Shown here in pieces: positions 51,515 to 62,589 of a stretch of DNA of 64,000 nt (position 1 is its first letter; each line of letters opens with the position of its first letter). The DNA comes from Epiperipatus broadwayi (Eukaryota > Onychophora > Udeonychophora > Euonychophora > Peripatidae). Location of the stretch: contig JAQFVV010006220.1 of NCBI GenBank assembly GCA_028023455.1, forward strand, positions 10,063,916-10,127,915. Direction: 5' to 3'. A program made the position numbers and the translations under genes. The notes beneath the pieces were generated by a model, which had not been told where the DNA came from, did not search any database, and saw nothing but the letters and a program-made list of their open reading frames with translations.

Positions 51515-52563
51515 TTACCCTATATTACTGTAGAGTGGAGTCTTGAGGTGAGGAGTAAGTTCTATGATTCTTCTTCTTCTATTAGGATGACTTTGGGTTT
51601 CTTTATACAGCCAGTCTGGAGCTAACATTCTGTCTCTAATTCTGATGCTCTTAATCAATGTTTTGAAGGTATCCAGGATATTGGTTGTCATATTACCAAT
51701 TACATGTTTGCATCTGGTTAGCCAGATTGCAAAGGAGAGAAAGATTGAGAGTCTGATGTTTGAGAAATTTCCATTCTTGATTGAATGTTGAATCAAAAAC
51801 AAGTCTGCATTTTGTTTTTTGGATTTATCATTTAAATGTTTTTAATGAGCTGAGTATTGGACAGTTAAGAAAGATGTATTGGATCGTTTCATCCTCCATT
51901 GCACATAAGTGACATTGCGAGTTAATTTTGGTAAATCTCCTTTTCCACACTAGAAAATGGCTGGTGGGTAATGAGCCCAGATTTAATTTTATAATAGAGT
52001 CTATATATTTCGGTTCTAAGAACCAATATTTTGCTTTCTTAATCATGATTCTATTGTTGAAGCCAAGAGCACTTGGGAGTGCAGTAGGAGTGTTGATCTT
52101 GAGTTTGTACAAATCCCAATATGACTTTTTGCTATCAAGGGTGTTTTGTGTTAGGATAATGCAGTTGTTGACATGATTCCATAATTGGTGTCATCCATAT
52201 GCTACTTTTAGGTGGTGGAGTGTCCATGGGTGGAATAGTTAGTGTTATATCCAGGTGGGCAGATTTCAGGGAGAAGGCACGCATTGCTGCTAATGATTTT
52301 TGCAGGTATATTGTGGAAACTGAATGAAGGCCAAAGCCGTTAAGTTCTTTGGGCATTTGTGTTTTTGCAATGCTTATGGTGACAACCTTTCCTTTCCATA
52401 GTAATTTAGAACATAGTGAGTTGACTGCCTTTTCAAAGGTTTTGGTGGGTTTAATAATTGGTAGATAATAGTTTAGTGTGGAGAACACTAGCATATTGAG
52501 CAATGTAGCTTTGCCTGGAAGTGACAGTGAGATCCCAGAAAGTGATTTCACTATTTTCTTGTT
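51515..52563 (-). pseudogene. ORF2 C-terminal domain of copy B
   Basis: Minus-strand frames 52135-52551, 51828-52112 and 51515-51802 together cover the domain seen in copy A: GKATLLNMLVFSTLNYY, CSKLLWKGKVVTISIAK, ELNGFGLHSVSTIYLQKS, and CHLCAMEDETIQYIFLNC, where the zinc-cluster His is Tyr. There are at least two frame changes. The segment begins at the inversion junction. Confidence 0.75.
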
Positions 52564-52564
52564 T

Positions 52565-53645
52565 TTTCAGTGGTCCAGCAATGCTCTCCAAAATCCATAA
52601 TCACTTTAAACAATAACTACAAAATCATAATTTTAAAACAGGTAACATCTGGAAAGATACAGCAACTTTTCCAACCACACCATTACAGAAAATCCAAATA
52701 CTCCAAAAGCTACTTGCATACCTGGAAAGCACACATCCCGGACTCCATGGAATACCCAGATTTGTACTTTGCCACCTCAGCCACTTCACCATACCAATAC
52801 TGAGGATGATGATTGACATGCTTTCTGGCAACTTCCAAAATATTCCAGATTTGTATCCAATGGCATTGGTCCCTTTTTTGAAAAAACAAGCAAACCCATC
52901 CTGTCTTACTAACCTATGTCCCATTTCAATGATACCTCTGCTTATAAAAACAATCGAATCCTTAGTCAAGGATCAAATACAAGACCAGATTTACACACAC
53001 ATATCAATATACCCACAAAGGCTCATCAACCATCAAAGCCGTGCAACGCTTCCTCCTGATAATTGAACATGTTAGACAAAGCAGAAAGTCAAGGCCCTAG
53101 ATATCCAATTAGACTTCTCCTTGGCATTCAACACAGTAATTCAAATACTGCAAGAATACCAAGTGCCTCAAGTGTATATCAGAATAATTGCCAACTTGTT
53201 TTTAAATAGATCGATATTTACCTCTCTAGATGGAAAATTGTCTACTGGGTTCAGACCACATCTTTCAATCCCCATGGCTCACCTCTGGCTACCCTCTGTT
53301 TCATAACATATATAAATCCAATGCTAAAGGATATTGAACACAACATGCCTGGCATATACGTGCCAGCATTAAAACAACAAATTAATCACATCTCATACAT
53401 TGATGATGTCACTATTTTCCTTCCTGATAAATCACATCTGCAAACACTACTGAAAATCATCAATAAACATACAAAAAAAATTAAACCTTCAAATCAACAA
53501 CAGTAAATCAGCAATATGGAAAATTAAATCTGGAACTATAATTCAATCAATATTCACATCAAAACTTCAACACTTCTTAGGTTTTCCCATAGCCAAAACT
53601 AAATTCGCCATGACCAAAGAAATCCAAAACACAATCCTTGAAAAA
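52565..53645 (+). pseudogene. RT domain of copy B, inverted segment
   Basis: Plus-strand frames give LVPFLKKQANPSCLTNLCPISMIPLLIKTIE (52800-53066; family NYRPISL), then a DFSLAFNTVIQILQ stretch near 53115 (first catalytic Asp region, changed), then HISYIDDVTIFLPDKSH with YIDD at 53396-53407. Reading phase changes several times. The segment covers the RT core missing from the minus-strand half. Confidence 0.7.
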
Positions 53646-53657
53646 AGATAATTATTT
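53646..53657. repeat. Target-site duplication, right copy (LINE B)
   Basis: AGATAATTATTT, identical to 51425-51436. Confidence 0.9.
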
Positions 53658-54599
53658 TAGATTTTTTATGAATTTATAGTACTACATGAACCCGAGTAAT
53701 ATTCTATTCTTATTAAATCTTTGATACTTTTTATGGTATTTTATGATGATATTTAAATAAGTAGAGAATATTTTGTTTATTTTTTAAATGCTTTTATTGA
53801 AAGTGAAAAGTCAGTTGTTGATTTTTGTATGTTAATTCGTAAATGTTTGATTTTTTTAAAATTATAATAAAATGTTAAAATTAAGGTTTAATACATTTAA
53901 TTCAATAGAATTTCTTGAAATTTGGTATACATCTAATTAATACCAGGCTATAATCTATATGGGAAAAATAGATTATCTAGTTTTTTGATATGGAACAGAG
54001 AGCAAAGAAATATTGAATATTTTGATATTTAAAATTCTTCTTAGAACTTTAATTTGTTTTAAGACAAGCTCAAGAAAAAGTGATTTAAATATTTTTTTAA
54101 GTAATAAGAAAGTTTGTTTATAATATAGTATTGTTAAGCTCTTTTTTTTTTTTTTTTTACAAAATTTTTTTTTTCAAAATAAAATAAAATCAAATGTCCC
54201 CAACAATTTTAAACAAAAAAGTTATTGATTTTTTTATACATATATAATGATGTACACATATTAAATATGATGTATCCATAAAGAGTATACATATTACTTT
54301 ATGGCAGAAATATCTAATGATATATATATATATATATGTGTGAAATTGATTTAAAATAAAATTATATGTATTAAGTGAAGTTCATTTACAATAGTTTTGA
54401 TAAGCATTTTTTTAAAAATAAATAAAAATTTCCAATCAAAAGCAAAAATATCAAACTCTTTTTACTTAAAAGAATATTTCATATTTTTAATCACTTATTC
54501 ACATATATTATTATGTATGCATAGCAAATATGATATGTACATAAAGGGTATACATTTTAACTTATAGCAGAAATATCTAGTGATATATATTGAAATGGA
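53658..54599. other. A/T-rich sequence with an 85-bp direct duplication
   Basis: 54243-54327 and 54503-54586 are similar (AAATATGATGTATCCATAAAG against AAATATGATATGTACATAAAG; both continue CAGAAATATCTA). Otherwise homopolymer-rich, with no coding signal. Confidence 0.55.
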
Positions 54600-55500
54600 A
54601 CAATCTATTATTCATTTCAATAAAAAAAAAATTTTCTTCTAGGCAAAATGATATGCAAATTTGTTTACAAAAAAAAAGAACTGAAATGACATTGAAGAAA
54701 AAACTCAGTTGATATAAAATAAGATTTTTTTTTGTCTTGATCAGAATGGGATGTTACTTTATTCAAGTCTCAGGATTTTCACTAATGCATTGTGAATAAA
54801 AAGGAAGGATTCTACTAACAGTTAACTAGATCTAATCTGGAACATTTCTGAATGATATTTTGAATAACACTGGATGAAATGAAAAAGTAGGTATATTTAA
54901 ATAATAGCTAGAAATTACAAGATTATATTATCACCATAAATGAACTTTTAATATTTTTCAGAAATAAATAAATAATTATTTTGTTTTGATGAGTCTTATA
55001 TTTAAAGTCTTATTTGTATTTTATTTTAACTTATCTGAATTTTTAAATGACATTTGTTATCTGGATGTTATTTTGAAAGAATCTGTCTTAAATAACCATA
55101 GTTAATGGTGTAATAATTTCCATTAATCTTACATATTTGCAGTTAAACTTATATTTGATTACTAAAAACTGGATTTTATGTAGATGGATTTATAAATACA
55201 CAGTTGTTTATTCAATGTTTAACTGTTTACATATGTTCACATCCATATGAAAGAATATATTTCTATCAGTTTAATGAGTTAGGAATTAATCTCAGAATGA
55301 GTCATCATTGTATAAATTTTAGTTATATTAAATTAGGTCTAGGGCAAAAGGCCACTCCTTATAATTATTGTATAGAAGGTTTATTTAGTTAAGATTAGTA
55401 CCAAAATGACATCCCTTTATAATTATTATTATAAAAGTGGTTATGTTTAGAATTAGGATCTAAAAAAGACCATTCTTTATGATAATTGTGATAAAAAAAA
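54600..55500 (+). repeat. Dispersed repeat of unknown class
   Basis: The left part (54600-55090) matches 39380-39860, and the right part (55150-55500) matches the reverse complement of 35730-35990. At 55325-55500 three degenerate units of about 60 bp occur in tandem, each with AAAAG(G/A)CCA(C/T)TC or a variant. There are no terminal repeats and no coding sequence. Confidence 0.7.
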
Positions 55501-56195
55501 CTTTGATATCTATCCCATATAGAGCATATATTTGTGTAAGCACTAGAGACATGCAAGTTAAAGAAATGTTTGTATTTATAGATTCATACATGCATAGAAT
55601 TATATTTAACTTGTATGAAGTCAGTTAAAGATATGATGGTTGGGTTATATTATCAATGAACATATTAATACTATGACGTATAAAGATTAAAGGGCTTTGT
55701 TAAAGAAATAAATTGCATATCTATTAATGATTATATTTTGTAACTAAATTACTGTTACATGATTTGTTAATTTTATTAAAGAAAGTAAATTGTACATCAA
55801 TTAATAAATATACTTGTAAATAAATTATCACATGCTTTATTTTGTTCATGTAAGATTGTGTGGTTTACTATCATTCATCATAAGTAACTTATGTTTTATG
55901 ACTTAGCCTGACATTACAGTTGGGGTTGTATAATAGTTACAATTATTATATTGAATAAATATTGTTTTAAATAGACTTGTGTTAGTTTATTTTCTAATGC
56001 TTAAAGTCAGGTGTCATCTGTGTAATTTACATAAATAAATAAATAGAGAAAATGTAAAATGTTGAAATATACTTAGTTTGACCATTACAATATATATAAG
56101 CTATAAATGTCCAGTCAACTGAAAATACAATATAGTTTTACATTTTTATTTATTGTTCCAATACTAAAAAGTTCAAAATAATAGAAATAATTTTT
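55501..56195. other. A/T-rich sequence without recognised genes
   Basis: No frame or repeat partner recognised. Confidence 0.5.
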
Positions 56196-56482
56196 TTTAT
56201 ATATTAAATGTTTTTATTTACTGTGCACTAAAAAAAAAAACAATAATTATGTCTTCAACCACAATTGGATTTTTTTATATTTTGCTTGAAATAAAAGCAT
56301 GGGGGAGGGTTCTGAAATTAATTAAGTCAATCTCTATTTTTTATAACAAGAGATTGACTTAATTAATTTCTAGAGTTTCCATGTTTTTATTTCAAATTAA
56401 ATCTAAAATCCCAATTGTGGTTAAAAAAGCAATGCATTCTTTTTTTACTGTCCAGTAAATAAAAGCTTTAATATAAAATGTT
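56196..56482. repeat. Long hairpin (foldback element)
   Basis: Arms 56196-56335 and 56349-56482 are reverse complements around a 13-base loop. The inner 22 bp (GAAATTAATTAAGTCAATCT onwards) are perfect; farther out the arms match with small indels (AACCACAATTGG/AACCACAATTGGG). It is a non-coding foldback structure. Transcripts crossing it would form a long double-stranded RNA stem. Confidence 0.85.
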
Positions 56483-57679
56483 TTTATCTCTATTACTAAT
56501 GTATAATTTAGCATATGGATTATTATTGAGACATTAACTATTAACAAAATATTATAAAGAATACTGTAAAAATTCTAAACAAAAGATATATTTACTAAAG
56601 ACTTTAAATCATACATTTCTTCCACTGTTAGCTATGTGGTTCAAAGTTTCTATTTATCTATATAAATCAGTAAAGATTGGTAGCTATTTAATTCCATTTA
56701 AAAAACAGATGGGTGCAATGATCATAATTTATTCTGAATCTGTTGATGAAACTCCAGTGACATATAGAGAAATTAAATCTAACTAAAACCATTACAGGTT
56801 TACATTCTGATTCTTAACTATAACATAAACTATAAAATACTATTGTTTGAGTGTAAATGCATCCAGATACCTTTGCAGTCATTTTTATAACTAAACAAGT
56901 GTTTGTGAACTATCTAAAAACTCAATTATAGTCTATAGTTTATTATTTTTATCAATTCATACATTAAATCTTAAGTGAAAAAAAAAATCTTTTGGAATCT
57001 AATGTTATCTTAAAATGATTTAAAATATGTTTTAAAATACGATAGTAATATTTTATTTGAAATACAATAGAAGTTTTTAGAAATGTACAGACCCAAAAAA
57101 TGAGGAAAGAAAAATTGTAGTCATAATTACAGAAAGTCATTGTTATCAATTACCACAAAAATATTTAAGATTTTGTTAATAAACTGCTAATTTAGTTTTC
57201 GAGAATTATGAGGCAATAAAAAATTGTTTTTTTTCCTGCTGGTATGAAAATATTAAAAGAGTATTAAGAATAAAAATGTAATTTATCTCAATTTGCTTAT
57301 TCTGGTCAAGGCATTTGTCCCAGCTGGTCAAGAATATTTGTGGTGATGTTTAACAATAGCTGATTGTCATTGAAAATATGTTCAAGCTGTACAACTTTTA
57401 ATTAATGACATAAAAAACAGTATTTATCATTACAGATGAAAAATCTGTATTGCTTAAAAAAATTTTTGTGGTGAACAGAGATGTGCATGAGCAATTTTGT
57501 TTCCATTCTTACGAGTGTGACTTTTGAAATCAAGATGGGTTATTGATTTGATAGCTAGATGGTATTTTTAAAATTAATTGACTAAAAGCAAAAATAAAAC
57601 TTTTAGTTCTTATCTTTTAGATTTACAATATTTTGATAATTGGGTTCATTATATAAAATTATAACTGATACTATATGTA
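56483..57679. other. A/T-rich sequence without recognised genes
   Basis: No convincing frame. The 61-codon minus frame at 56964-57149 has no domain. Confidence 0.5.
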
Positions 57680-57822
57680 ACTGAAATAGAAGTAACTGTG
57701 CCTTCCATTGAGCAATGACTTAAGTAAATGTTAAAGGGCAGATATTATCACTATCTTTTAATAGTTTATTTACATTACATAATTCATTTCTCATTGGAAG
57801 GTACAGTTACTTCTGTTTCAGT
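57680..57822. repeat. Inverted repeat with ~39-bp arms
   Basis: Arms 57680-57718 and 57784-57822 (ACTGAAATAGAAGTAACTGT and the complement with few changes) are separated by 65 bp. It lies immediately upstream of the Penelope-like remnant and overlaps the frame that starts at 57728. Confidence 0.8.
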
Positions 57823-58369
57823 TTTATTAAATAATTCTAATGGAGTATCTTTGTTTCAAAAAGGTAAATTTTATAAAAATTATTTGAGTGTTGACTATTC
57901 TGACAATTTAATAGTAGTAATATTTGTAATGATGTAAAGGATAAAGAAAAATATTTTATTTCTTTGCAATTTAAATTGCCTTTTTATAGAATTCTATGTA
58001 AAAATAGTAATTTATTTGGAAATAAGAAAATTACTTTGAAAAGGGATATTACTTTGAATAATTTATTAAATAATACAAAGGAAATTTTTGATAGAAAGAC
58101 TATTCCTGGAGTAGTGTATACTATCCCTTGTTTTTTTAAAAAGGTATATATAGGTCAGAATAGTTTAAGATTAAATAAAAGAATAAAGGTACATAAAAGT
58201 AGGGTTAGAAACAAATATTTTAGTTCTGCTTTATATATCCATGAAAAGGATACAGACAACACTATTAATTCTGATGAAGCTAAGGTTGTCTTCTTTTGAG
58301 AGAAATAAAATAAAAAGAATCAAGGAATTTTTATTATTAAAAATTTATAATTCTGAAGCAATTAACTAA
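57728..58369 (+). pseudogene. Penelope-like element remnant with GIY-YIG endonuclease
   Basis: Frame 57964-58299 ends in a GIY-YIG domain: GVVYTIPCFFKKVYIGQ (GVVY at 58108-58119, YIG at 58147-58155), then LRLNKRIKVHK and SALYIHEKDTDNTI, matching the order in endonucleases of Penelope-like elements, where the consensus is VYxIPCxxCxKxYIGQT. The second Cys is missing. After one frame change, ERNKIKRIKEFLLLKIYNSEAIN and a stop (58303-58369) matches the usual C-terminus of these proteins. The preceding frame 57728-57937 is less clear and may be the RT-to-endonuclease linker. In living elements the domain nicks target DNA. No RT core is preserved here. Confidence 0.6.
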
Positions 58370-59029
58370 GGTTAAAAGTTGTTTTAATATTAAGGGTGTA
58401 TGGAAGGTAAATGGAATTGTAGGTAATGTTTAATTTAAATATGTTGTTGCTTTATAATTTTTTACACTTGAGAAGTCTGTTCATAGCAGTGAATCCATTG
58501 GTTGTGCTTTAGTTTTTTTTTTTTTTTGTTGGTCTGATTGAGTTAGTGATTTGGGATAATTTTGATTATATATATAGTTCAATATATATGTAAATCAAAA
58601 GAGTAAATTACCCTCTCTGGCTATGAATTAAAAGCATTGTAAATGTTAAACAAAGGATCAAGTACAGAATGAATCCACTTATTCTTGGAGCTCTGTTATT
58701 TATAAGCATACTTTTGTCAACATGGTTGATAATTTAAAGTGAAATTAATTTATCAACCAGATGTTTATATATATATATATAATTAAAACACAGATTTTCA
58801 CAGGTTACAGATGCAAATGAAATGTTATCTGAGTACATTTGTGTATAATTTATTGTATAAATATATATACACCAACATTTTGGTCAGGTCAGATTGGTCA
58901 TCAACTGGGCAATAAATATTATGAAAATAATTATAGCTGTGCCATAAACATTGATGTATAACAATAATGAATATATTTTATTAATAGAAATAATAATTAT
59001 AAGATTATTTAGATTAATGAGTTTTCAAA
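58370..59029. other. A/T-rich sequence without recognised genes
   Basis: It contains a T run near 58510 and an (AT)n run near 58765. It separates the two Penelope-like remnants. Confidence 0.5.
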
Positions 59030-59480
59030 AAATTCTTCCAAATAAAAGATAATTTGCATGTATCATCACAATTGCTGATACAATCTAGCCTTTTAAAGAT
59101 CTCAATGACTTCTCTGATTTGATATTGTTGAAGAGTGTTGCATCTTAATAGTATTCTCATGTTTAAAAAAATCAATAGTGTTGATGATGATGAGTGTTTC
59201 TTAACTACATTAATATGTCCATCTCTTCTAGAAATGATTCCTCATACCTATGTAAAAGGCTTTACAAATGCTACAAGAAATTTCATAAACTTCATGGGCT
59301 TAAAAAAGGATTGAGTTTTTAGGCTTGGATAAAATATTAATTTTTTAATAAGTGGTATATGCATCGTTATATTGTAATGTTTTAAAATACATCCAATATT
59401 GTCTTTAGACAAATTCTAATAGTTGTTTTGTCTTTTTTCTTCTTGAGTTTAGGGCTTGAATTTAGGATGTGTATTTCTGT
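59030..59480 (-). pseudogene. Second Penelope-like GIY-YIG remnant, minus strand
   Basis: On the minus strand near 59300-59235 the reading EVYEISCSICKAFYIGMRNHF matches the GIY-YIG signature (VYxIxCxxCxxxYIG) with both Cys present, and is followed by a stop. Upstream on the same strand (about 59430-59310) short frames resemble the linker. It is badly decayed and faces the remnant at 57.7-58.4 kb. Confidence 0.45.
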
Positions 59481-59622
59481 TATTATTATAACCATTAGCT
59501 AATAAGACATTATGATTTATTTTATCTGAAAGAAAGTTAAAACAGTTTTTGCTACAGAAAATATTTGAGCTGAATGATGTGATGGAAATTATAGATATCT
59601 GTCAAAACTTGGATGTAGCCAA

Positions 59623-59636
59623 ATAACATTTCTTAT
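59623..59636. repeat. Target-site duplication, left copy (RTE)
   Basis: ATAACATTTCTTAT; 13 of 14 bases match 62576-62589 (ATAACATTCCTTAT). Confidence 0.85.
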
Positions 59637-59650
59637 CATCATCATCATCA
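59637..59650 (-). repeat. (GAT)n 3' tail of the RTE element
   Basis: About five GAT units directly follow the stop codon region and directly precede the target duplication. RTE elements end in such short repeats rather than poly(A). Confidence 0.85.
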
Positions 59651-62582
59651 ACCATTATCAATCCACTGCAGAATGAAGGTCTCTCCAAGTTTAATCCATC
59701 TTCTCCGATCTTTAGCTTCTCTTCTCCACATCACCCCTACACATTTTCTTATTTCATCCATCCATCTTACATGTGGTCTCCTTCTGGGTCTTTTACAATC
59801 TCTTGGAATCCAGTTTAAAATTTCAATTGTCCATCTATTATCATCTCTTCTAGCAATATGTCCAGCCCAACTCCACTTCAATCTTTTAATTTTTTCAATG
59901 AGGTCAGTAACACCTGTTTGTTCTCTTACCCATACATTGCGTTTTCGATCTCTTCTTGTTACTCCCAACATACATCTCTCCATACTTCTTTGAGTGGTCT
60001 GAAGTCTCTGTATTGATCTTCTATTAAGTGTCCAAGTCTCAGATCCATAAGTAAGAACTGGTAAAACACATTTGTTAAAAACCTTTCTTTTCAAACACAT
60101 AGGCATATTTCCTTTTAATATCAAGTTATTTCTACCAAAAGCACTCCAACCAAGTTTAATTCTATGATTAATTTCCTCTATTATGTTTCCATCTGTATTA
60201 ATAATCTGACCAAGGTATTTGTAACTCTTAACTTCTTCTAATTCATCATAATCAATCTTTATTTTCATATTTTGAGCAAATCGATTAAACATTACTTTAG
60301 TCTTTTTAACATTTATCTTTAGTCCTACTTTCATCTGATAACTCCTGCAACATTTCCTGCAGCTCGGAAGCATTATTTGCAAAAACAACTACATCATCTG
60401 TGAAATCTAAATGACTTAAATAATCTCCATTTACTTTCACTCCTTTAGTTTCCCATTTTAATCCACAAAATACTTCTTGCAGCACTGCTGTAAAAAGTTT
60501 TGGAGATATGGAGTCACCTTGTCTTACACCTTTCTCAATGCTGACTTTCCCAGTATCATTATGTAATCTAATTGTTGCTGTTGCATTTTTATAAATATTC
60601 TTTAAAATATGACAATATCCTGGATCTATACCTTGATGATCCAATGCTTTAATCACTGAAGAAATGTTTATAGAATCAAATGCCTTTTCATAATCTACAA
60701 ATCCAAAACATAATGACAACTCATATTCATTTGTCCTTTCTATAACTTCTCTCAATACTTGAATATGATCTACTGTACTAAAACCACTTTTAAATCCAGC
60801 TTGTTCTCTTGGTTGGTGAAAATCCAAGGTTCTCTGTAGACGAGTTGTAATTATCTTGGTAAAAATTTTATATAAAACTGATAAAAGGCTGATAGGTCTG
60901 TAATTTCTAATATCTTCTTTATCACCTTTTTTAAATATTAATATTATTACTGCATTCTTCCAATCATCTGGTACATCTTTATCATTTAGACATTTGGTAT
61001 ATAACTTTGCTAATATTTTTTCTGTTTCTTCACCTGCTTCTTTTAATATATCAATTATAATTCCACCATTACCTGGAGCCTTTCCTTTTTTCATACATTT
61101 AATTGCATTTCTCACTTCTTCATTTAAAATTCTGGGCAATTCGGAAGATGTAATAGATATAGGAGGTACTTGTTCTTTATTACTATATAATTCTTGATAA
61201 AAATCTTCTACCAATTTCATAATGTCATCCCTCTTTTTAGTAATAATTCCATCTTTTTTCCTTATTGCAGATATAAATTTCCTACCAATACCAAAATGTT
61301 GTTTTACATTCTTAAGACTTTTATTTTCTTCTACAGCTTTTCTTGCTAGTTCACAGTTATACTTTCTTATATCATTTTCAACTCTTTTCCGCACCATTTT
61401 ACAAAATTCGAGATATTCAATTCTTTTTAATGCATCATTCTTGCATATCTTCATATTCTTTCTTTTCTTCATAAGTTCTCTAGTCTCAGTAGAAATTTTA
61501 TTAGTCAATTGCTGCTTTTTTCTACCAGCTATCTTTGTTGCAGTTTTTAAAAGTGTATCAGTTATTTTCATATTAATTTCATTCAAATCTGAATCATGTT
61601 CAAAATCTACTAATACTTGAAACCGATTTGTAAGTTCTAATTTAAATTCATTAGAATGTTTCTGAAGATTAGGAATATCAACTGTAAATATAGTTTTTCT
61701 TAATAATTTTTGTCTCTCTAGTTTTACATTAACATGTATCTTACCCCTTACTAATCGATGATCACTTCCCGTGTTAAATTTATTAAGAACATTACAATCT
61801 TGAAATACGTATTTCCTGTTAATCAAAATATAATCCAATTCTGCTGTACCTTCATTTGGATGCTTCCATGTCCATTTCCTTCTAACATTTTTCTCAAAAA
61901 AATAATTCATAATATAAAGTTTTTCCTTCTCTGCAAACTCCACAAGTCTATGTCCTCTCTCATTTCTATTACCATAACCAAAATTACCTACAACACTTTC
62001 ATCTTTCATTTGTTTACCAATTCTAGCATTAAAATCTCCCATAACAATTTTAAAATGTTGTTTACTTTGATCAAAAGCCTTTTGTACATCCATATAAAAA
62101 TCTTCTACTACTTCATCACTGTGAGAACTTGTTGGGGCATAAACCTGAATTATCTGCATTTGATATCTGCTATTAAGTTGTATAACTAATCTTGCCACTC
62201 TGTCTGATACACCATCAATCTCCACAATATTGTTCTTCCACTTTTTATTTATAATGAATCCTACTCCACTTGTATTTCCAATATTTGTGCCTTTATAATA
62301 GAGCATATGTCCACTTTTTAAATCAATTGTCTCTTCACCTTTTCTCCTAACTTCACAAAGTCCAATAATATCCCATTTAATATAAGAGAGTTCTTCTTCT
62401 AATTCTTGCAATCTTCCTTCACTTGAAAGTGATCTGCAGTTGTAAGTACCTAAATAAAAAGTCATCATCAAATGGCAGCCTGGGTCCACCTCCAGGATAT
62501 TCTTAGCACCCTCCGCCTTCGGCCACCAACCGCTGCCTTGGTTGGTGACTTTACAGCCTCCTGGGATTAAGGGCCATAACAT
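59648..62582 (-). pseudogene. RTE endonuclease-reverse transcriptase, single frameshift
   Basis: Frame 1 (62582-60306, 758 codons) holds an APE-type endonuclease: GTYNCRSL (Asn48), LCEVRR (Glu77), QVYAPTSS (Tyr148), GDFNARIG (182-189) and TGSDHRLVRG (Asp274, His275), so all catalytic residues are present. RT motifs follow: FKKGDKEDIRNYRPISLL (550-567), QAGFKSGFSTVDHI, GFVDYEKAFDSI (Asp629/Asp636 region), GVRQGDSISPKLF (685-697), and LDFTDDVVVFA with FTDD at 727-730 where FADD is usual; both Asp remain. Between about 60321 and 60335 the frame shifts, and KVGLKINVKKTKVMFNRF continues in frame 2 (to 59648), which ends with the RTE C-terminal domain (GRNNLILKGNMP, LTYGSETWTLN, GHIARRDDNRW). The first ATG (62582) lies in the target duplication. 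Met39 or Met40 (about 62468), just before TFYLGTYN, is the first ATG belonging to the element. Confidence 0.9.
62515..62575 (-). other. Structured 5' end of the RTE element (hairpin)
   Basis: On the minus strand the first 60 bases contain CACCAACC and GGTTGGTG, a perfect 8-bp stem with an 8-base loop, in sequence much richer in G and C than its surroundings. RTE elements of several animals carry self-cleaving HDV-like ribozymes at the 5' end. I could not build the complete ribozyme fold here, so only the hairpin is claimed. Confidence 0.45.
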
Positions 62583-62589
62583 TCCTTAT
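62576..62589. repeat. Target-site duplication, right copy (RTE)
   Basis: ATAACATTCCTTAT; it includes the complement of the ATG that opens the long frame, so that start codon is target DNA. Confidence 0.85.

Larger units (their letters stand above)
51437..53645 (-). mobile_element. L1/Tx1-like LINE, copy B (minus) with 5' inversion
   Basis: The 3' half lies on the minus strand (about 52563 down to 51437, with AATAAA near 51465 and an A10 tail). The 5' half lies in plus orientation (about 52565-53645). Identical 12-bp duplications flank the whole unit, so it is one insertion event. The inverted half ends at EIQNTILEK and the minus half starts at KNKKIVKSLSG, which are neighbouring positions in the ORF2 protein (compare copy A). 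This is the pattern produced by twin priming. Confidence 0.88.
59637..62575 (-). mobile_element. RTE-clade LINE, nearly intact
   Basis: 2939 bp on the minus strand between 14-bp target duplications. It begins GGCCCTTAATCCCAGGAGG and ends with a (GAT)n tail (ATCATCATC at 59637-59650 on the plus strand), the short tandem tail typical of RTE elements. It codes for an endonuclease-RT protein in two overlapping frames because of one frameshift. Confidence 0.92.

Noticed and set aside
60994-62189. Plus-strand frames of 67-143 codons in the RTE region
   Set aside because: Antisense shadows of the endonuclease-RT reading frame.
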